Source: Pseudomonas sp. R76 (GTDB lineage: Bacteria; Pseudomonadota; Gammaproteobacteria; Pseudomonadales; Pseudomonadaceae). Taken from it: 64,000 nucleotides of DNA. Shown here piece by piece: positions 22,501 to 30,838 of this stretch. Below the pieces are notes generated by a model that searched no databases, had not been told where the DNA came from, and saw nothing but the letters and a program-made list of their open reading frames with translations. How positions within the stretch are numbered: position 1 is the first letter of the stretch; every line of letters begins with the position of its first letter. A program made the position numbers and the translations under genes. The DNA lies in NCBI RefSeq assembly GCF_009834565.1, contig NZ_CP019428.1, positions 1-64,000 on the forward strand, read 5' to 3'.

Positions 22501-23342
22501 TCCATGCTTCTCCACAGATCCGAATGACCAGCATAGGCTATTGCTGTGACACCTCGATCACGCCACTTGGCTTCGATGTTCTCAGGACGGCCACGGTCGA
22601 AGGCATAGAGTCGAGACCGGTCATAAAGACCATCATGGTTAAGGCCCTGAAGCAGATATTTGACTGGCGGGTCTTCTGCCTGATAGCCGACTAAAACAAC
22701 GGTATGACGTTCGAGGAGGTGCCTAATGAAGTTGGTTGCCCATCCTTCTGAGAGGTAGGCACGTCCAAAGTCGGCACTGCTCAGCACGTAAGGGTGACTT
22801 TCGGAAGTCGGGTCCACTAATCGTCCGTGCAGATACGTAATTCCCTCTATTTTCGATCCAAAATTCAGATCCGGAAAAGCAGGCGGCACGTGCCAAACCA
22901 GGTGATCTTCCTGTCGCCCAATCTCGAAAAGGCGGTCGAAGTTGGTTGTGACTATCTGCGGCACGCCGCTCTGGTTTGAGGATATCCGTTTAATCAGACC
23001 GTGTTCACGTCCAATGCTTCCGAATTCTGGGGGCGAAGCTAAGCGTTCTGTGACAAGAGCGTTAACTTCATCCTTGCCATACTCGAGATGGAGTAGGTTG
23101 AAGATTTGGTCGAGAGGGACATTCGCGCCAGATGGGCCATCCAACCACGGGCGAAATGCGGCCATGATGTCTGAGTCAACTGGTGGGTCAAAAAACTCTA
23201 TTACGTATCGTGTGAGGTCGACAAAGTTCGGCATTCCAGATGGCAACGAGACCCCGGCACCGCAAAGAAACACCACGCGGCCGGCATCAGAGCGTTCCAG
23301 AAGGACATCGGGTATGGATGGACCATCAGAATGGAATTTCAT
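19533..23342 (-). CDS. Large SIR2-domain protein, candidate anti-phage NADase
   Basis: A 1,269-codon gene. Residues 1 to about 280 form a SIR2 fold: VVFLCGAGVSLPSGMPNF (NAD loop), IVTTNFDRLF, the catalytic-type H in TYLHGRL, and VVLVGYQAEDPPVKYLL. The remaining thousand residues are mostly helical with no motif I can name. This layout, an N-terminal SIR2 with a long helical C-terminus, matches defence-associated sirtuins (DSR type, some with DUF4020), which deplete NAD on phage infection. It stands alone as a single-gene unit. Assignment to a specific DSR type is not possible by eye. Confidence 0.8.
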   Translation of the reverse strand: MKFHSDGPSIPDVLLERSDAGRVVFLCGAGVSLPSGMPNFVDLTRYVIEFFDPPVDSDIMAAFRPWLDGPSGANVPLDQIFNLLHLEYGKDEVNALVTERLASPPEFGSIGREHGLIKRISSNQSGVPQIVTTNFDRLFEIGRQEDHLVWHVPPAFPDLNFGSKIEGITYLHGRLVDPTSESHPYVLSSADFGRAYLSEGWATNFIRHLLERHTVVLVGYQAEDPPVKYLLQGLNHDGLYDRSRLYAFDRGRPENIEAKWRDRGVTAIAYAGHSDLWRSMEAWADRADDPRKWRASIIVKSQQDPKTLAPHERGQVAHVLRTAQGARLFSVADPAPHPEWVCVMDANVRSGPLSSGYGSDAEAFDPMIAYGIDDDLRDISEDDRRQGVSNDNLLIWCDEDDNPHEFHRLGGRQADGSEATPIRLGHLINWVSSSIESPVMAWWAIRQNGLHPRLLQQFERQVEQSKTLSERARHIWNLILEHHRDPRNRNWNGEWFSLTNRINAEGWTASTLREFRKVATPQLEIKRPPRLGQSKPPMTSWEDTHLGDIGQWEVIFLDKHNEKLDVPDDLLPQVFGILQEQLTIASGLLRDIETIYFRTPTCYPKREVDGEKYVTKAAEAVVWFIQLFDQMTAKWPELARAYATTWPTTERFIFLKLKLYAFSKVVIFEADSVAKQVLLLDQEAFWDIDVARELLFLLADRWQEFSQTSRNQLIDRILAGPDRRTHWSDEEFHDLRDEFAARYARYLELRGCDLTTTLSERLSEIIGRIPDWHDVWATSTVIEHGSHTGWVGTDEKPDVVLDIPVNEVISRAKEALKRDFGSFTEKRPFTGLVKVNPRKALSSLTIAGKAGDYPEAFWTSMINELPADITPRLRRAFLNRVARLPYAVIAKLHHTLGRWLQEHLVAVLKFDDALGWKVFDHIVEGILSGGSDAAKSGLGVTHQGGKVIERSLRTYGHAINGPIGMCTEALFHAMPGEKQEACSLIPDQIKFRVERLLASAGVGSDHAVSIATRRLNWLMFVDPSWTEERLVPLLAFEHPASEPAWNGFLYSEQVPRPPLLDLIKPLLLDLFPWVERFSWDRELSRGAAEWIGYIRVFRTNQLSGISQSEMRSVLRAMSDDTRNRFIFWLGIVGQKNESGWTKHVIPLINECWPRERRYRTSASMRAWIGLLDDTGYSFPVVYEAVKEFLVAVETNDHPFYRFTRELNDGKPITVLFPETTLDLMNRVTPQVLSRQPYELPKVLALISETEPNLTSDSRYLRLIDLVERS

Positions 23343-23825
23343 GAGATCAACTTACTAATGAAGTCCATCGATTCTAATGCCAGATTGACGGGCGCGTCTC
23401 CTATGAACCCATGTCGGCGGATCTCGAGCCACATCAGTGTGTGGCAGTGCAGACTGCTACGATTGTCCAAGGCATGGACGGCATGATGGCTTATAGCTTA
23501 CTTTCAATCCTACCGATGCCGAAACGGCCAAGGATCAGTGTGTATTCAGCTAATATCCGCAGAAGTGGGACCATTCAAATCTATTAACAGGCCGCAGCTT
23601 GTCGATATAGATCTTCAAGTTACCGTGCGGGTGGGAATGAATGAGACAGGGAAATCTTTTTTGTGAAGGCCCTTCACAAAGCAAACGTCCTCGGAATGGA
23701 AAACAGTCACTTTGAACGAGCCTGTTATGTACTAGTCCTTGCAACGGTGGCACAAGCGACGTCTGCCGAATAGGCAACAAACCGGCTTATTCAGACGCAT
23801 ACATCATATTTAATATGGAAGCTAT
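23343..23825. other. Intergenic segment between divergent defence-like genes
   Basis: About 480 bases with upstream regions of both the SIR2 gene (minus) and the gene at 23826 (plus). The only long frame, on the minus strand at 23550-23780, has no convincing start site or family and looks random. Confidence 0.4.
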
Positions 23826-24740
23826 ATGAAGCTTTATCATTATACCTCGGTACCTTTAGCGCGGGCAATTTTCGTAACAGGCCTTCGACTCGGACACTTG
23901 AGAACACAGCATTACGGGATAATCCGCCCTGTTGTATGGTTCACAACTAGTACTGACGCTGAAGGCCATGGTTTATGGAATGGATCAGAAATTTTATCCG
24001 CCGAACAAATGGCAGCAGCGGAGAGAAATAGTGGTATAAAATCAAAAAATAAATATACTCAGAATAAGAAGGCTATTCGAATTGAAGTCGATAGCCGAGA
24101 TCTTGATAAATTTGATAGAGAAGCTTTTCTGAAAACTGGGTCGGCTACGGGTCTCATCTCCTATGAGAAATTTAGTAAGCTCGTTCAAGAGTCAAATGAC
24201 TTTAGAAAGCAAATGGGACTTTCATGTTACTATGATCTCGGTGTGTTACCTAAAGAAGAAATTTTTAGATTAATGAAAAAGAAGCCAACGAAGGAGTCTA
24301 CTTGGTATCTTCATTTTGGAAGCGTTGACGTAAGTCTATTTTCAGAAGTAAGTGCTTATGAAAAAGGAGCTTTCAAAACCTATGATTTTGAGCGTCATGG
24401 TAGACCTGGACTTATAGGTGTGGGCATACATCCAGTATCTGCGGAAATGTTGTGTAGCCTGGAAGGGTACTGGTTGCCCAAAAATCCCTTGGAGGTACCA
24501 ACAGCAGCGTGCTTCTGTTCAGGGGAGGCAGACCGACCTAACGTTGAGTTTACAAATGGTACAAATTTTTGGAGAATATATCTTGATGATCCAAGAGATA
24601 TATCTTCAGTAACCGGTGAATTACCTCACAATATTTCTAGCTTCTCTGAATGGGTTGAAAAAAATAAGGACGCTCTGTTAACAACATGGAATCAGGCGAC
24701 AGCATCTTACTATTATTTCTTTCCTAAAAGTGAAGGGTAG
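23826..24740 (+). CDS. Hypothetical protein, possible ADP-ribosyltransferase-like fold
   Basis: A 304-residue AT-rich gene. The N-terminus LYHYTSVPLARAIFVTGLRLG followed by VVWFTTSTDAEGHG resembles the start of ADP-ribosyltransferase-like (DarT/RES-like) proteins, where a Tyr-His-x-Thr motif binds NAD; no full catalytic set can be confirmed. The rest contains several aromatic-rich stretches (WYLHFGSVDVSLF, FWRIYLDDPRD). It neighbours the SIR2 protein, also an NAD-linked candidate. Base composition differs clearly from the core genome. Confidence 0.55.
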   Translation: MKLYHYTSVPLARAIFVTGLRLGHLRTQHYGIIRPVVWFTTSTDAEGHGLWNGSEILSAEQMAAAERNSGIKSKNKYTQNKKAIRIEVDSRDLDKFDREAFLKTGSATGLISYEKFSKLVQESNDFRKQMGLSCYYDLGVLPKEEIFRLMKKKPTKESTWYLHFGSVDVSLFSEVSAYEKGAFKTYDFERHGRPGLIGVGIHPVSAEMLCSLEGYWLPKNPLEVPTAACFCSGEADRPNVEFTNGTNFWRIYLDDPRDISSVTGELPHNISSFSEWVEKNKDALLTTWNQATASYYYFFPKSEG

Positions 24741-25097
24741 CCAGTTCTATCCATTGATAGTCTAAACACGCCGCGTGTTTTTCGTGCCCATTGTAGATGA
24801 ATGGGCATCGTTGCGCGCTTTCGGTTATCTACAAAAATTTGGTGGTGCCGCTTGATCAGGTTTAGGCATGGACTTTTTAAGTGCCTACTGATAGCGGCGA
24901 TAGTGCAAGCGATCGAAAAGGACGCTCACGGATGAGTAGCGCTTCTGAGTGCACGTATTCTAGCGTAAGTGCCCCCCCGACTTCGCTGGCGCGCGTATGG
25001 ATAAGTAGCATTCGTCGGGTCACAAAGATGAGCCCCAAATGGCCATATCTGCTCTAGGTACCCACCGACATGTGCCTCTGCGGAGCGGATGGAATGG
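24741..25097. other. Intergenic segment, no gene seen
   Basis: About 360 bases between convergent genes. It contains a GCCCATT..AATGGGC hairpin (about 24785-24805) without a T-run. No coding frame is convincing. Confidence 0.4.
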
Positions 25098-25535
25098 TCA
25101 GATAAGTGCTGGGCCAGTCCACTGCGGATGAGTTGGATCTATATCAATATTTAGCCTGGCTTTATTTGCCAGTGCTTTGCAGCGGTCATTGAGCGCTTTA
25201 TTCAATACTGGGGCCAGTGGATTGCTAGATGGGGCCGGAGGGTCAATGTGGTCAATATGAAGATGCCCTTCAAAATCTTCAGGAGCATCAATCACATCAG
25301 CTTCTAACGCGCGAATCTCACCCGCGAGTAAAGATGCCATTCCTATATAGTCTGCCTTACATATTTCTATCGACTTACTTTTACAGAAATCATCACCTAG
25401 CGAGCCGTTTAAGACAGAAACAACAGTAACTTCTGCGGGTGGACGAAAAGCTCCATATTGGAGCTTTCCTTTTTTTACCCAGCCTTTCCGTAAGCTTCTA
25501 ACTATTAGCTCATCGTCCTTGACAGTTCTAGGCAT
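25098..25535 (-). CDS. Hypothetical protein, third gene of TIGR04255 operon
   Basis: A 145-residue protein with no recognised family. Its N-terminus is basic (RSLRKGWVKKGKLQYGAFRP) and its C-terminus is acidic and Pro-rich (HIDHIDPPAPSSNPLAP). The ATG overlaps the end of the preceding gene by eight bases, so translation is probably coupled. It is the distal gene of a three-gene operon. Confidence 0.7.
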   Translation of the reverse strand: MPRTVKDDELIVRSLRKGWVKKGKLQYGAFRPPAEVTVVSVLNGSLGDDFCKSKSIEICKADYIGMASLLAGEIRALEADVIDAPEDFEGHLHIDHIDPPAPSSNPLAPVLNKALNDRCKALANKARLNIDIDPTHPQWTGPALI

Positions 25536-26058
25536 AAGCCGGTACTGCCAGCCTAGGCCTTTCGGAGTAACTTGTTGGCCGCGTCCGCTGTATAATAGGT
25601 GTTGAATGAAAACACGCAGAAATGATATCAGCTATCTCCAGCACTGGGATCATTTGACTCGCACCAGACAGAGGGAAAAAAGAGCCTTCCAGGTCTAAAT
25701 AAAACGAGAAATTATCAATCCCAACTTCTAGATTTGCACAACCGGCATCAGCTTCCCAATCGAATGCAATGGTGCCGTTCGGCATTGCAGATATATCTGG
25801 CATAGGAGATAAAAACTTAGGAGTAAGAATAGCGGCCTTTGCCATTTCCCTAATAACTCGGGTAGGTGCTAAAGAGCCAGGCCCAGCCCACCCATCCTTA
25901 AGCTCGGCAAATTCGTCAATTGCAGCAAGAGCTTGCGCAGTCTCATGATAAGACTGTGCAGATGTACCGTTCAAGGAGTTCACGCAATAAGCTGCTCCTA
26001 CAGCCAATATAGAAACTGATAGAGCGGAATGGAATAAATCGTTCGAATATTCTAACAT
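25528..26058 (-). CDS. Hypothetical protein, second gene of TIGR04255 operon
   Basis: A 176-residue protein. The N-terminus has a hydrophobic stretch (ALSVSILAVGAAYCVN) that could be a membrane anchor; the middle has FAELKDGWAGPGSLAP, a phrase common in a family of small uncharacterised proteins. A GGAGG site lies within the end of the upstream gene, one base separates the two, and the next gene overlaps. Function unknown. Confidence 0.7.
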   Translation of the reverse strand: MLEYSNDLFHSALSVSILAVGAAYCVNSLNGTSAQSYHETAQALAAIDEFAELKDGWAGPGSLAPTRVIREMAKAAILTPKFLSPMPDISAMPNGTIAFDWEADAGCANLEVGIDNFSFYLDLEGSFFPLSGASQMIPVLEIADIISACFHSTPIIQRTRPTSYSERPRLAVPAYA

Positions 26059-26059
26059 T

Positions 26060-26869
26060 TTAGACCTCCTTCGGCTTCATCTTTGAATGTATTGGAGCAG
26101 TCATATCCATGAAAATTTTTTCTATCAGATCATGTGAAATATTTATTATTTCAAGCAAATCTTTCTTTGTCGGTCGCACACTCTCATGTGTCGTTCCTAG
26201 CTCGACGACTTGAATTGGAACACCCTCTTTTACGCCTTCTGCGACTGTTACCTGCAGCTTAGCACCGCCCTTCAAATTGGTTATGTAATTCATATTAAAA
26301 AAGGTTGAGTTATCTTCTTGGGAAACTGCCTCCAGCTCTTTTGGGACTTGGACAATGAAGCCAAGGCTCTTCAAAAAAGCCAGTCTCGAGGTATCCTCAA
26401 AGTAATCTTTGCCGAAACCATTGATAAATCGAATGTTTACAGAGGAAAAGTCATTCTCCGTCTCATTCAGCGGCCGAGAAGCCAACAATGCATCAATCCC
26501 ACGGCCCATGAATGCTTCAAAGCTAGGCCAGCCCTTGTACGGAGGCAAGCCATTCACTGTGAAAACCCCTGGGCCAACCTGCAAAAGGTTCTGTAGCGAT
26601 CGATCATTGGATCGAAAGCGATAGACAACCTGCCCGGGTATCACGGGAAATCCTTGAGGCACAATGCGCTCGGCTCGTTGCAAACCTCTAGAGCCACATT
26701 CTGCGCCAAAATTCATGAAAAACTCCTCATGCTGAGAAGCTTCCAGGTTCACGTTGAACAGATGTGTGGGGGCGTTAGAGAGGCCCTGAGGAGGAAACGG
26801 CAGAGCTGCTCCCCAGCGAAGCTCCACTATGACCTCAATCAGAGGGGCATTTTCAAAATTAATGGCCAT
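26060..26869 (-). CDS. TIGR04255-family protein
   Basis: A 269-residue protein that opens with FENAPLIEVIVELRW, the hallmark of the sporadically distributed TIGR04255 family. The middle has YKGWPSFEAFMGRGIDALL. The family has no established biochemistry but is often found in variable genomic regions. It is the first gene of the three-gene unit 26869-25098. Confidence 0.8.
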   Translation of the reverse strand: MAINFENAPLIEVIVELRWGAALPFPPQGLSNAPTHLFNVNLEASQHEEFFMNFGAECGSRGLQRAERIVPQGFPVIPGQVVYRFRSNDRSLQNLLQVGPGVFTVNGLPPYKGWPSFEAFMGRGIDALLASRPLNETENDFSSVNIRFINGFGKDYFEDTSRLAFLKSLGFIVQVPKELEAVSQEDNSTFFNMNYITNLKGGAKLQVTVAEGVKEGVPIQVVELGTTHESVRPTKKDLLEIINISHDLIEKIFMDMTAPIHSKMKPKEV

Positions 26870-27285
26870 AAGCTCACAGAAAAAAGTAGCGCGAAAGAAG
26901 GCCTAGGCACACACCGGTCAATATTAACGTGCCGAAGCTATCCACAGTCGAGGCTATCTACAGTAGGACGCAATCACGCTGTCGAACGTTCCGCTGTGGC
27001 GGATGTGGTTTCATTTTCTGTTTCACGTTATGGCTCATGTCGGGCTTCCTTGCTGAGAATGGGCGCGGTGAGACTGATCGGTCTGGAAAGCGTGATGGGC
27101 ATCTGATACCCCATGTCACTACCACAATCCGGAAATAATTCAGTATCTCAGATTACATGTGGCGATTCGCCAATGCAAATTCGTTCGACATGCGGGAAAG
27201 CTGTCGCTGAAGCGCTCACCAAAGCTTCGTTTCCAAGCCGCGCTAAAAACCGTAGCGCGTGAATATCGCGACCTGAACGGGGTCA
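26870..27285. other. Intergenic segment, no gene seen
   Basis: About 415 bases containing the upstream region of the TIGR04255 operon. It has two related GGCTATC(C/T)ACAG-type stretches near 26936-26960. No convincing coding frame; the plus-strand frame 26654-27106 is mostly antisense to the TIGR04255 gene. Confidence 0.4.
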
Positions 27286-28209
27286 TCATTTTTCATAACC
27301 AGTATCCGACCTACGCTCTCTCAAGAGTCGCTCCTTGATAATTGCGTCATTCGTCCGGTGTTTCAAAATAAACTGAAACTCCTCCGGGATTGGAACCTCT
27401 GCATCCGGTGATTCCGGCCTAGTTCTGGATAAATATAGCTGCAACCTACGCTCTTGTGTCAGACGAAGTATCTGCCCCAGCCAATAGTCATCACCATGCC
27501 GAACGCATAGGTCCAGAAAGGGAACCAGGTACGGGATTGCAAGATTGCTGATGTCTAGAATCTTTTCGGGTGATTGTGGATCAAGAGATCTAAATCCTAC
27601 GACTTTTGGCAGTTGGTTCACTTCCCAGGTCAGCGTTTCCACTCGTCCCACGCGACGCAATTCCATGGAGAGCTTCGCAATCTCTATGTGAGCCTTACAT
27701 ACCGCGCTAAATTGGGCGCGTAGACCTGTGTCCTTTTCGACGTCGTCCATGGACCAAGAAAACACTGGCGGGCCGACATTCACCACGGCGTCCGGGGCCA
27801 TGAGCTCATCGATTTCGGAGCCTTCTCCGAACTCGATTCTAAGCTCCCTACGACCTTTGTTTACCACGAATGCTTCATGCAGGGCGTGGCAGCAATACAG
27901 CTCAATCCCCAGCAACCGTTTGTTCACCCTTGCAATGAAGAACGGCAACTCCAGCGCAAAAAGCCAATCCACCTCGTCGTTTTCGTATTCGATTGAGTCA
28001 ACGGAACTGGACTTAATCTGGACGTAGAAGCTGTTCGTTGCCTTGAACAGGCGATTGTCAAAGTCCTCTAAAAGAGTCGTTACGACATCCACGCCGACGT
28101 CTTCCGTGCGAGGAACAGGCGCTACCAATGCAAGGTTTTGGAGGAGCAGTGTTCCCAGTTGCTCGGCTAAGTCGCCGGAGCGAAGGTTTTTTCCTTTGAA
28201 TGCAGGCAT
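27286..28209 (-). CDS. DUF4365-like, probable PD-(D/E)XK-fold protein
   Basis: A 307-residue protein whose N-terminal half resembles DUF4365: LAEQLGTLLLQNLAL, then TEDVGVDVVTTL and FYVQIKSSSV, giving the E..D..QxK arrangement of restriction-endonuclease-like folds. The motif VPRTEDVGVD is where the catalytic Asp is expected. The C-terminal half is unassigned. Such proteins are frequent in defence islands, but no partner gene is adjacent. Confidence 0.7.
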   Translation of the reverse strand: MPAFKGKNLRSGDLAEQLGTLLLQNLALVAPVPRTEDVGVDVVTTLLEDFDNRLFKATNSFYVQIKSSSVDSIEYENDEVDWLFALELPFFIARVNKRLLGIELYCCHALHEAFVVNKGRRELRIEFGEGSEIDELMAPDAVVNVGPPVFSWSMDDVEKDTGLRAQFSAVCKAHIEIAKLSMELRRVGRVETLTWEVNQLPKVVGFRSLDPQSPEKILDISNLAIPYLVPFLDLCVRHGDDYWLGQILRLTQERRLQLYLSRTRPESPDAEVPIPEEFQFILKHRTNDAIIKERLLRERRSDTGYEK

Positions 28210-28332
28210 TAACTCTTTCCCTGATTTGTGAATGGTGCCTAAAAAGCTTGAGCGCTACCTATCTGTCAATACCGGTTGAGCACTGACCCGCCGGGAGCCT
28301 GAAAGGTATCAGACTGTTATCGGCACGGATGA

Positions 28333-28470
28333 TTAAATCTGGAAGTCAGATATGCACGGCCAGTCATGACCAACGAGCTGTTCATCAATGGCTTCCAAGG
28401 CGTTCTGCTCAGCTTTTTGCCATTTAATAACTGGAATGTAGGGTGGATACTCAGGGTGTTGAAATGGCAT
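28333..28470 (-). pseudogene. N-terminal fragment of a beta-family protein
   Basis: A 45-codon frame with GGAAGAGG just before the ATG at 28470. It begins MPFQHPEYPPYIPVIKWQ and continues AEQNALEAID, like the start of phage T4 beta-type (PF14350) proteins, which are normally about 350 residues. The rest is missing. I read it as a truncated gene; a genuine tiny gene cannot be excluded. Confidence 0.45.
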
Positions 28471-28491
28471 TTCCTCTTCCTAGGATAATTT

Positions 28492-28607
28492 GATTCTGGT
28501 GCACGAGGCTGATGCGCTGAGCTCCCTGGTTGTGAAGCAAGAAGCTACTATGGATGGTTAGAAAGAAATTTAGGTATGTGGAAGTGATATCGATCAAGTC
28601 GATGTAA
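28492..28607 (+). pseudogene. Decayed 3' copy of the IS66-interrupted gene
   Basis: Encodes HEADALSSLVVKQEAT and then, after a one-base shift, RKKFRYVEVISIKSM, matching the last 37 codons of the gene ending at 17001. It lies directly before the Zn-ribbon gene. The two copies show that the small gene belongs to a recurrent cargo module. Confidence 0.75.
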
Positions 28608-28620
28608 GTGGGTAGGGGTG

Positions 28621-28956
28621 ATGATGAACATTACTGGTAAGGTAGAAATTGAATCCGTAATTGATGTCATGTGTGATGTCTGTCAGCTCTCCGTCCGAGG
28701 GGAAAGTGGCCAACTTCAATTCGCCACCCTCCAAGCAAATTGGGGCTACGGCACGAAACATGATGGTGAGCGCTATGAGCTGCACCTATGTGAAGGCTGC
28801 TTCTTTCAGGCAGTTGCTAATCTCAAGCAGGAACGGCGTACCCAAGCCCTCTTCAACGATGATGGTCGTGCTGACAGAGCTTTTGTCGGCGAGGATTTCG
28901 GTCTGATCGCTAGGGATGACTTTTTTAACGACTCCTTTAAGAGCGAAAAGCGTTGA
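28621..28956 (+). CDS. Small protein with two CxxC motifs
   Basis: A 111-residue protein with CDVC near residue 17 and CEGC in the middle, likely a zinc ribbon, and an acidic C-terminus. GTAGGGG precedes the ATG. No function is known to me. It follows the decayed gene copy 28492-28607, so the pair was probably one operon. Confidence 0.65.
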   Translation: MMNITGKVEIESVIDVMCDVCQLSVRGESGQLQFATLQANWGYGTKHDGERYELHLCEGCFFQAVANLKQERRTQALFNDDGRADRAFVGEDFGLIARDDFFNDSFKSEKR

Positions 28957-28973
28957 GCGTATAGCTGAACTGC

Positions 28974-29933
28974 CTAAGTTAGCCCATCTACGGCAGAGTT
29001 TGATTCGTCACTTCCCCAAGGGAGCTCCTTCAGCTCAGCGATGGATTGGAATTCTTTCAGGTACTCAGGTTGATGTCTGGCCAGCCACCGAACCACCGCT
29101 GCGTTGGCGAGTAGCTTAGCTAGGTAGCCTTTGATGACTGTGAGATGAAGTACATCAGGTCCGTAGCCCTCCTCCACTGTTTTGATTTGCATCTGCAGGG
29201 CGGCGAGCTCACGTTCTAGCCGAGCAATTGACTCTGCAGAGATCTGCTGATCAGGTTGGGGGCTTCTAGGTACTACTAGCTGGTCTGATGGAGTGGCAGC
29301 CAAAAGTGCTTTAGCAAGCAGGACAGAAAGATTTTTATTTCCAATCATCAATTCAGCCGCTTCGATTTGCCTCAATGGTTTCATCTGCCGCAGAAGATGG
29401 AATACGTTTGCGGGGCAGTCTGTGTCACCCAGGAGCGAAATAGCTTCTGCGCAAATACCATTTAACAGGCGAAATTTTTGCTTGATTGTCTCCGGTGCCA
29501 ATCCAAGCGCTTTGCCAAGCCGCTCCGCAGAGACCCCACGGTCCATCGCCCGCACTATCATTTTGTTACTTTGGACGGCAGATAATCTGTTGGTGCGTTT
29601 GTTATATGAGTAGGTGTCATCGTCCGTTGCTACGAGGCAATCGACTTCCAATTCACCTAGATCTTTGAGCGCTTCAATACGCAGGTGCCCATCAACCAAA
29701 AAGTAATGTCCGGCGCGGCCAGGTACCGGTGTTACAGCGGGTGGTTCCACCAGTCCGACGTCCTGGATCGACGCGAGGATTTGCTGGTATTTCAGGCTTT
29801 CTTTTACCGCGGACCGTGAGATTTTAAGCGGCAGGATATTGGCTATTTTGACTCGAACGCACTCATCCAAAAAAGCATTTTTTAGAGGGTGAGTCGACTG
29901 AGGGGCCGCTGTTTCGAGCCATTTCTCAGACAT
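28974..29933 (-). CDS. ParB/RepB-like nuclease-domain protein (second)
   Basis: A 319-residue protein with a ParB N-terminal-type domain (GLVEPPAVTPVPG, FLVDGHLRIEALKDLG) and a C-terminal part like plasmid RepB partition proteins (HLLRQMKPLRQIEAAELM). The ATG at 29933 overlaps the stop of the upstream ParB-like gene (TGATG). Together they form a recombinase-parB-parB unit. No ParA ATPase is present, so classical partition is unlikely. Confidence 0.8.
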   Translation of the reverse strand: MSEKWLETAAPQSTHPLKNAFLDECVRVKIANILPLKISRSAVKESLKYQQILASIQDVGLVEPPAVTPVPGRAGHYFLVDGHLRIEALKDLGELEVDCLVATDDDTYSYNKRTNRLSAVQSNKMIVRAMDRGVSAERLGKALGLAPETIKQKFRLLNGICAEAISLLGDTDCPANVFHLLRQMKPLRQIEAAELMIGNKNLSVLLAKALLAATPSDQLVVPRSPQPDQQISAESIARLERELAALQMQIKTVEEGYGPDVLHLTVIKGYLAKLLANAAVVRWLARHQPEYLKEFQSIAELKELPWGSDESNSAVDGLT

Positions 29934-30838
29934 CACAGTCCCCCATTGCGAAGCCGAGCCTGTATCAGCTTGGGCATCGAATTCAGTTGCTCTGTAGAAA
30001 GAAGTTTTTCGAAATCACTAACTGCCAAGAGTTCTTTAATCGCCTGAATGGAGAAAATGACCCGTTCATGGGTAAAAGCAGCCTTTTTAACCATCAGGCG
30101 CTGCCGCTCGGCTTCTCGTTCGAATAGTTTTCTCAAGTCTGCGGGCGTCAGTCTTTTCTTCTTATTCTGGCTATCACGACCCAGCGGGCTTCCCCGCACC
30201 AGTTTGTCTTTCTTGGCACGTAGCTCTAAAAGGTGACGCAGCTTGGTAATCTTCTTTCCTTTTATTCCACGCTCGTAGGCGTCAGTAAGTAGGTTTTGAA
30301 TGTCGCTTTCACTGCTACGGGCGATATCGGCTGCCATGCTTAGAGGTATCAACCCTGTCTCGACTGCTGACAGGAGTTTTTCTTCACCGCGTTCAAGTAG
30401 ACCAACAATCATGCTGACCCAAGAGGCTGTGCTGCCAATTACTACTGCGATCGCCTCATCGGTTTTGCCCCGTTCTTTCAGGCGCCCGACCTCGTTCATA
30501 AGGTCTATCGGCCTGTGTTGCCTTCGAGCTACGTTTTCTACCAAGCTCATGACCAAGCAGTCTTCTTCCACGGCATCAATCACAAACGCTGGAATTTCTG
30601 TGGCTTCTAGTGCAAGAAATGCTTCAAGACGGCCTTGCCCACATACGAGGTCGTAGCTGATCTGCCCCAGAGGCGTGGTTCTAAGACTTACGGTAATGGG
30701 GCGCTTGAGTCCTACCGTTTTTATGTTTTCTATAAGCTCGCGGTGAACCTTCTTGTTCCTCGTGCGTGGATTGAGGATGTGGATATGTGATATTGGAATC
30801 AGTGCGACGCGATCACGCGAGGTTGATGGGACAGTCAT
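29933..30838 (-). CDS. ParB/RepB-like nuclease-domain protein (first)
   Basis: A 301-residue protein with the ParB/Spo0J N-terminal domain: IHILNPRTRNKK, VGLKRPITV, LVCGQGRLEAFLALE and the helix-turn-helix region LVENVARRQHRPIDLMNE. GGAGG lies seven bases before ATG 30838, and the ATG overlaps the TGA of the recombinase remnant. It overlaps the second ParB-like gene at its end. The role may be in target or replication control of an ancestral plasmid or island; unproven. Confidence 0.85.
   Translation of the reverse strand: MTVPSTSRDRVALIPISHIHILNPRTRNKKVHRELIENIKTVGLKRPITVSLRTTPLGQISYDLVCGQGRLEAFLALEATEIPAFVIDAVEEDCLVMSLVENVARRQHRPIDLMNEVGRLKERGKTDEAIAVVIGSTASWVSMIVGLLERGEEKLLSAVETGLIPLSMAADIARSSESDIQNLLTDAYERGIKGKKITKLRHLLELRAKKDKLVRGSPLGRDSQNKKKRLTPADLRKLFEREAERQRLMVKKAAFTHERVIFSIQAIKELLAVSDFEKLLSTEQLNSMPKLIQARLRNGGL

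Noticed and set aside
23550..23780. 76-codon minus-strand frame between the SIR2 and YHYTS genes
   Set aside because: Random-looking composition and no start signal.
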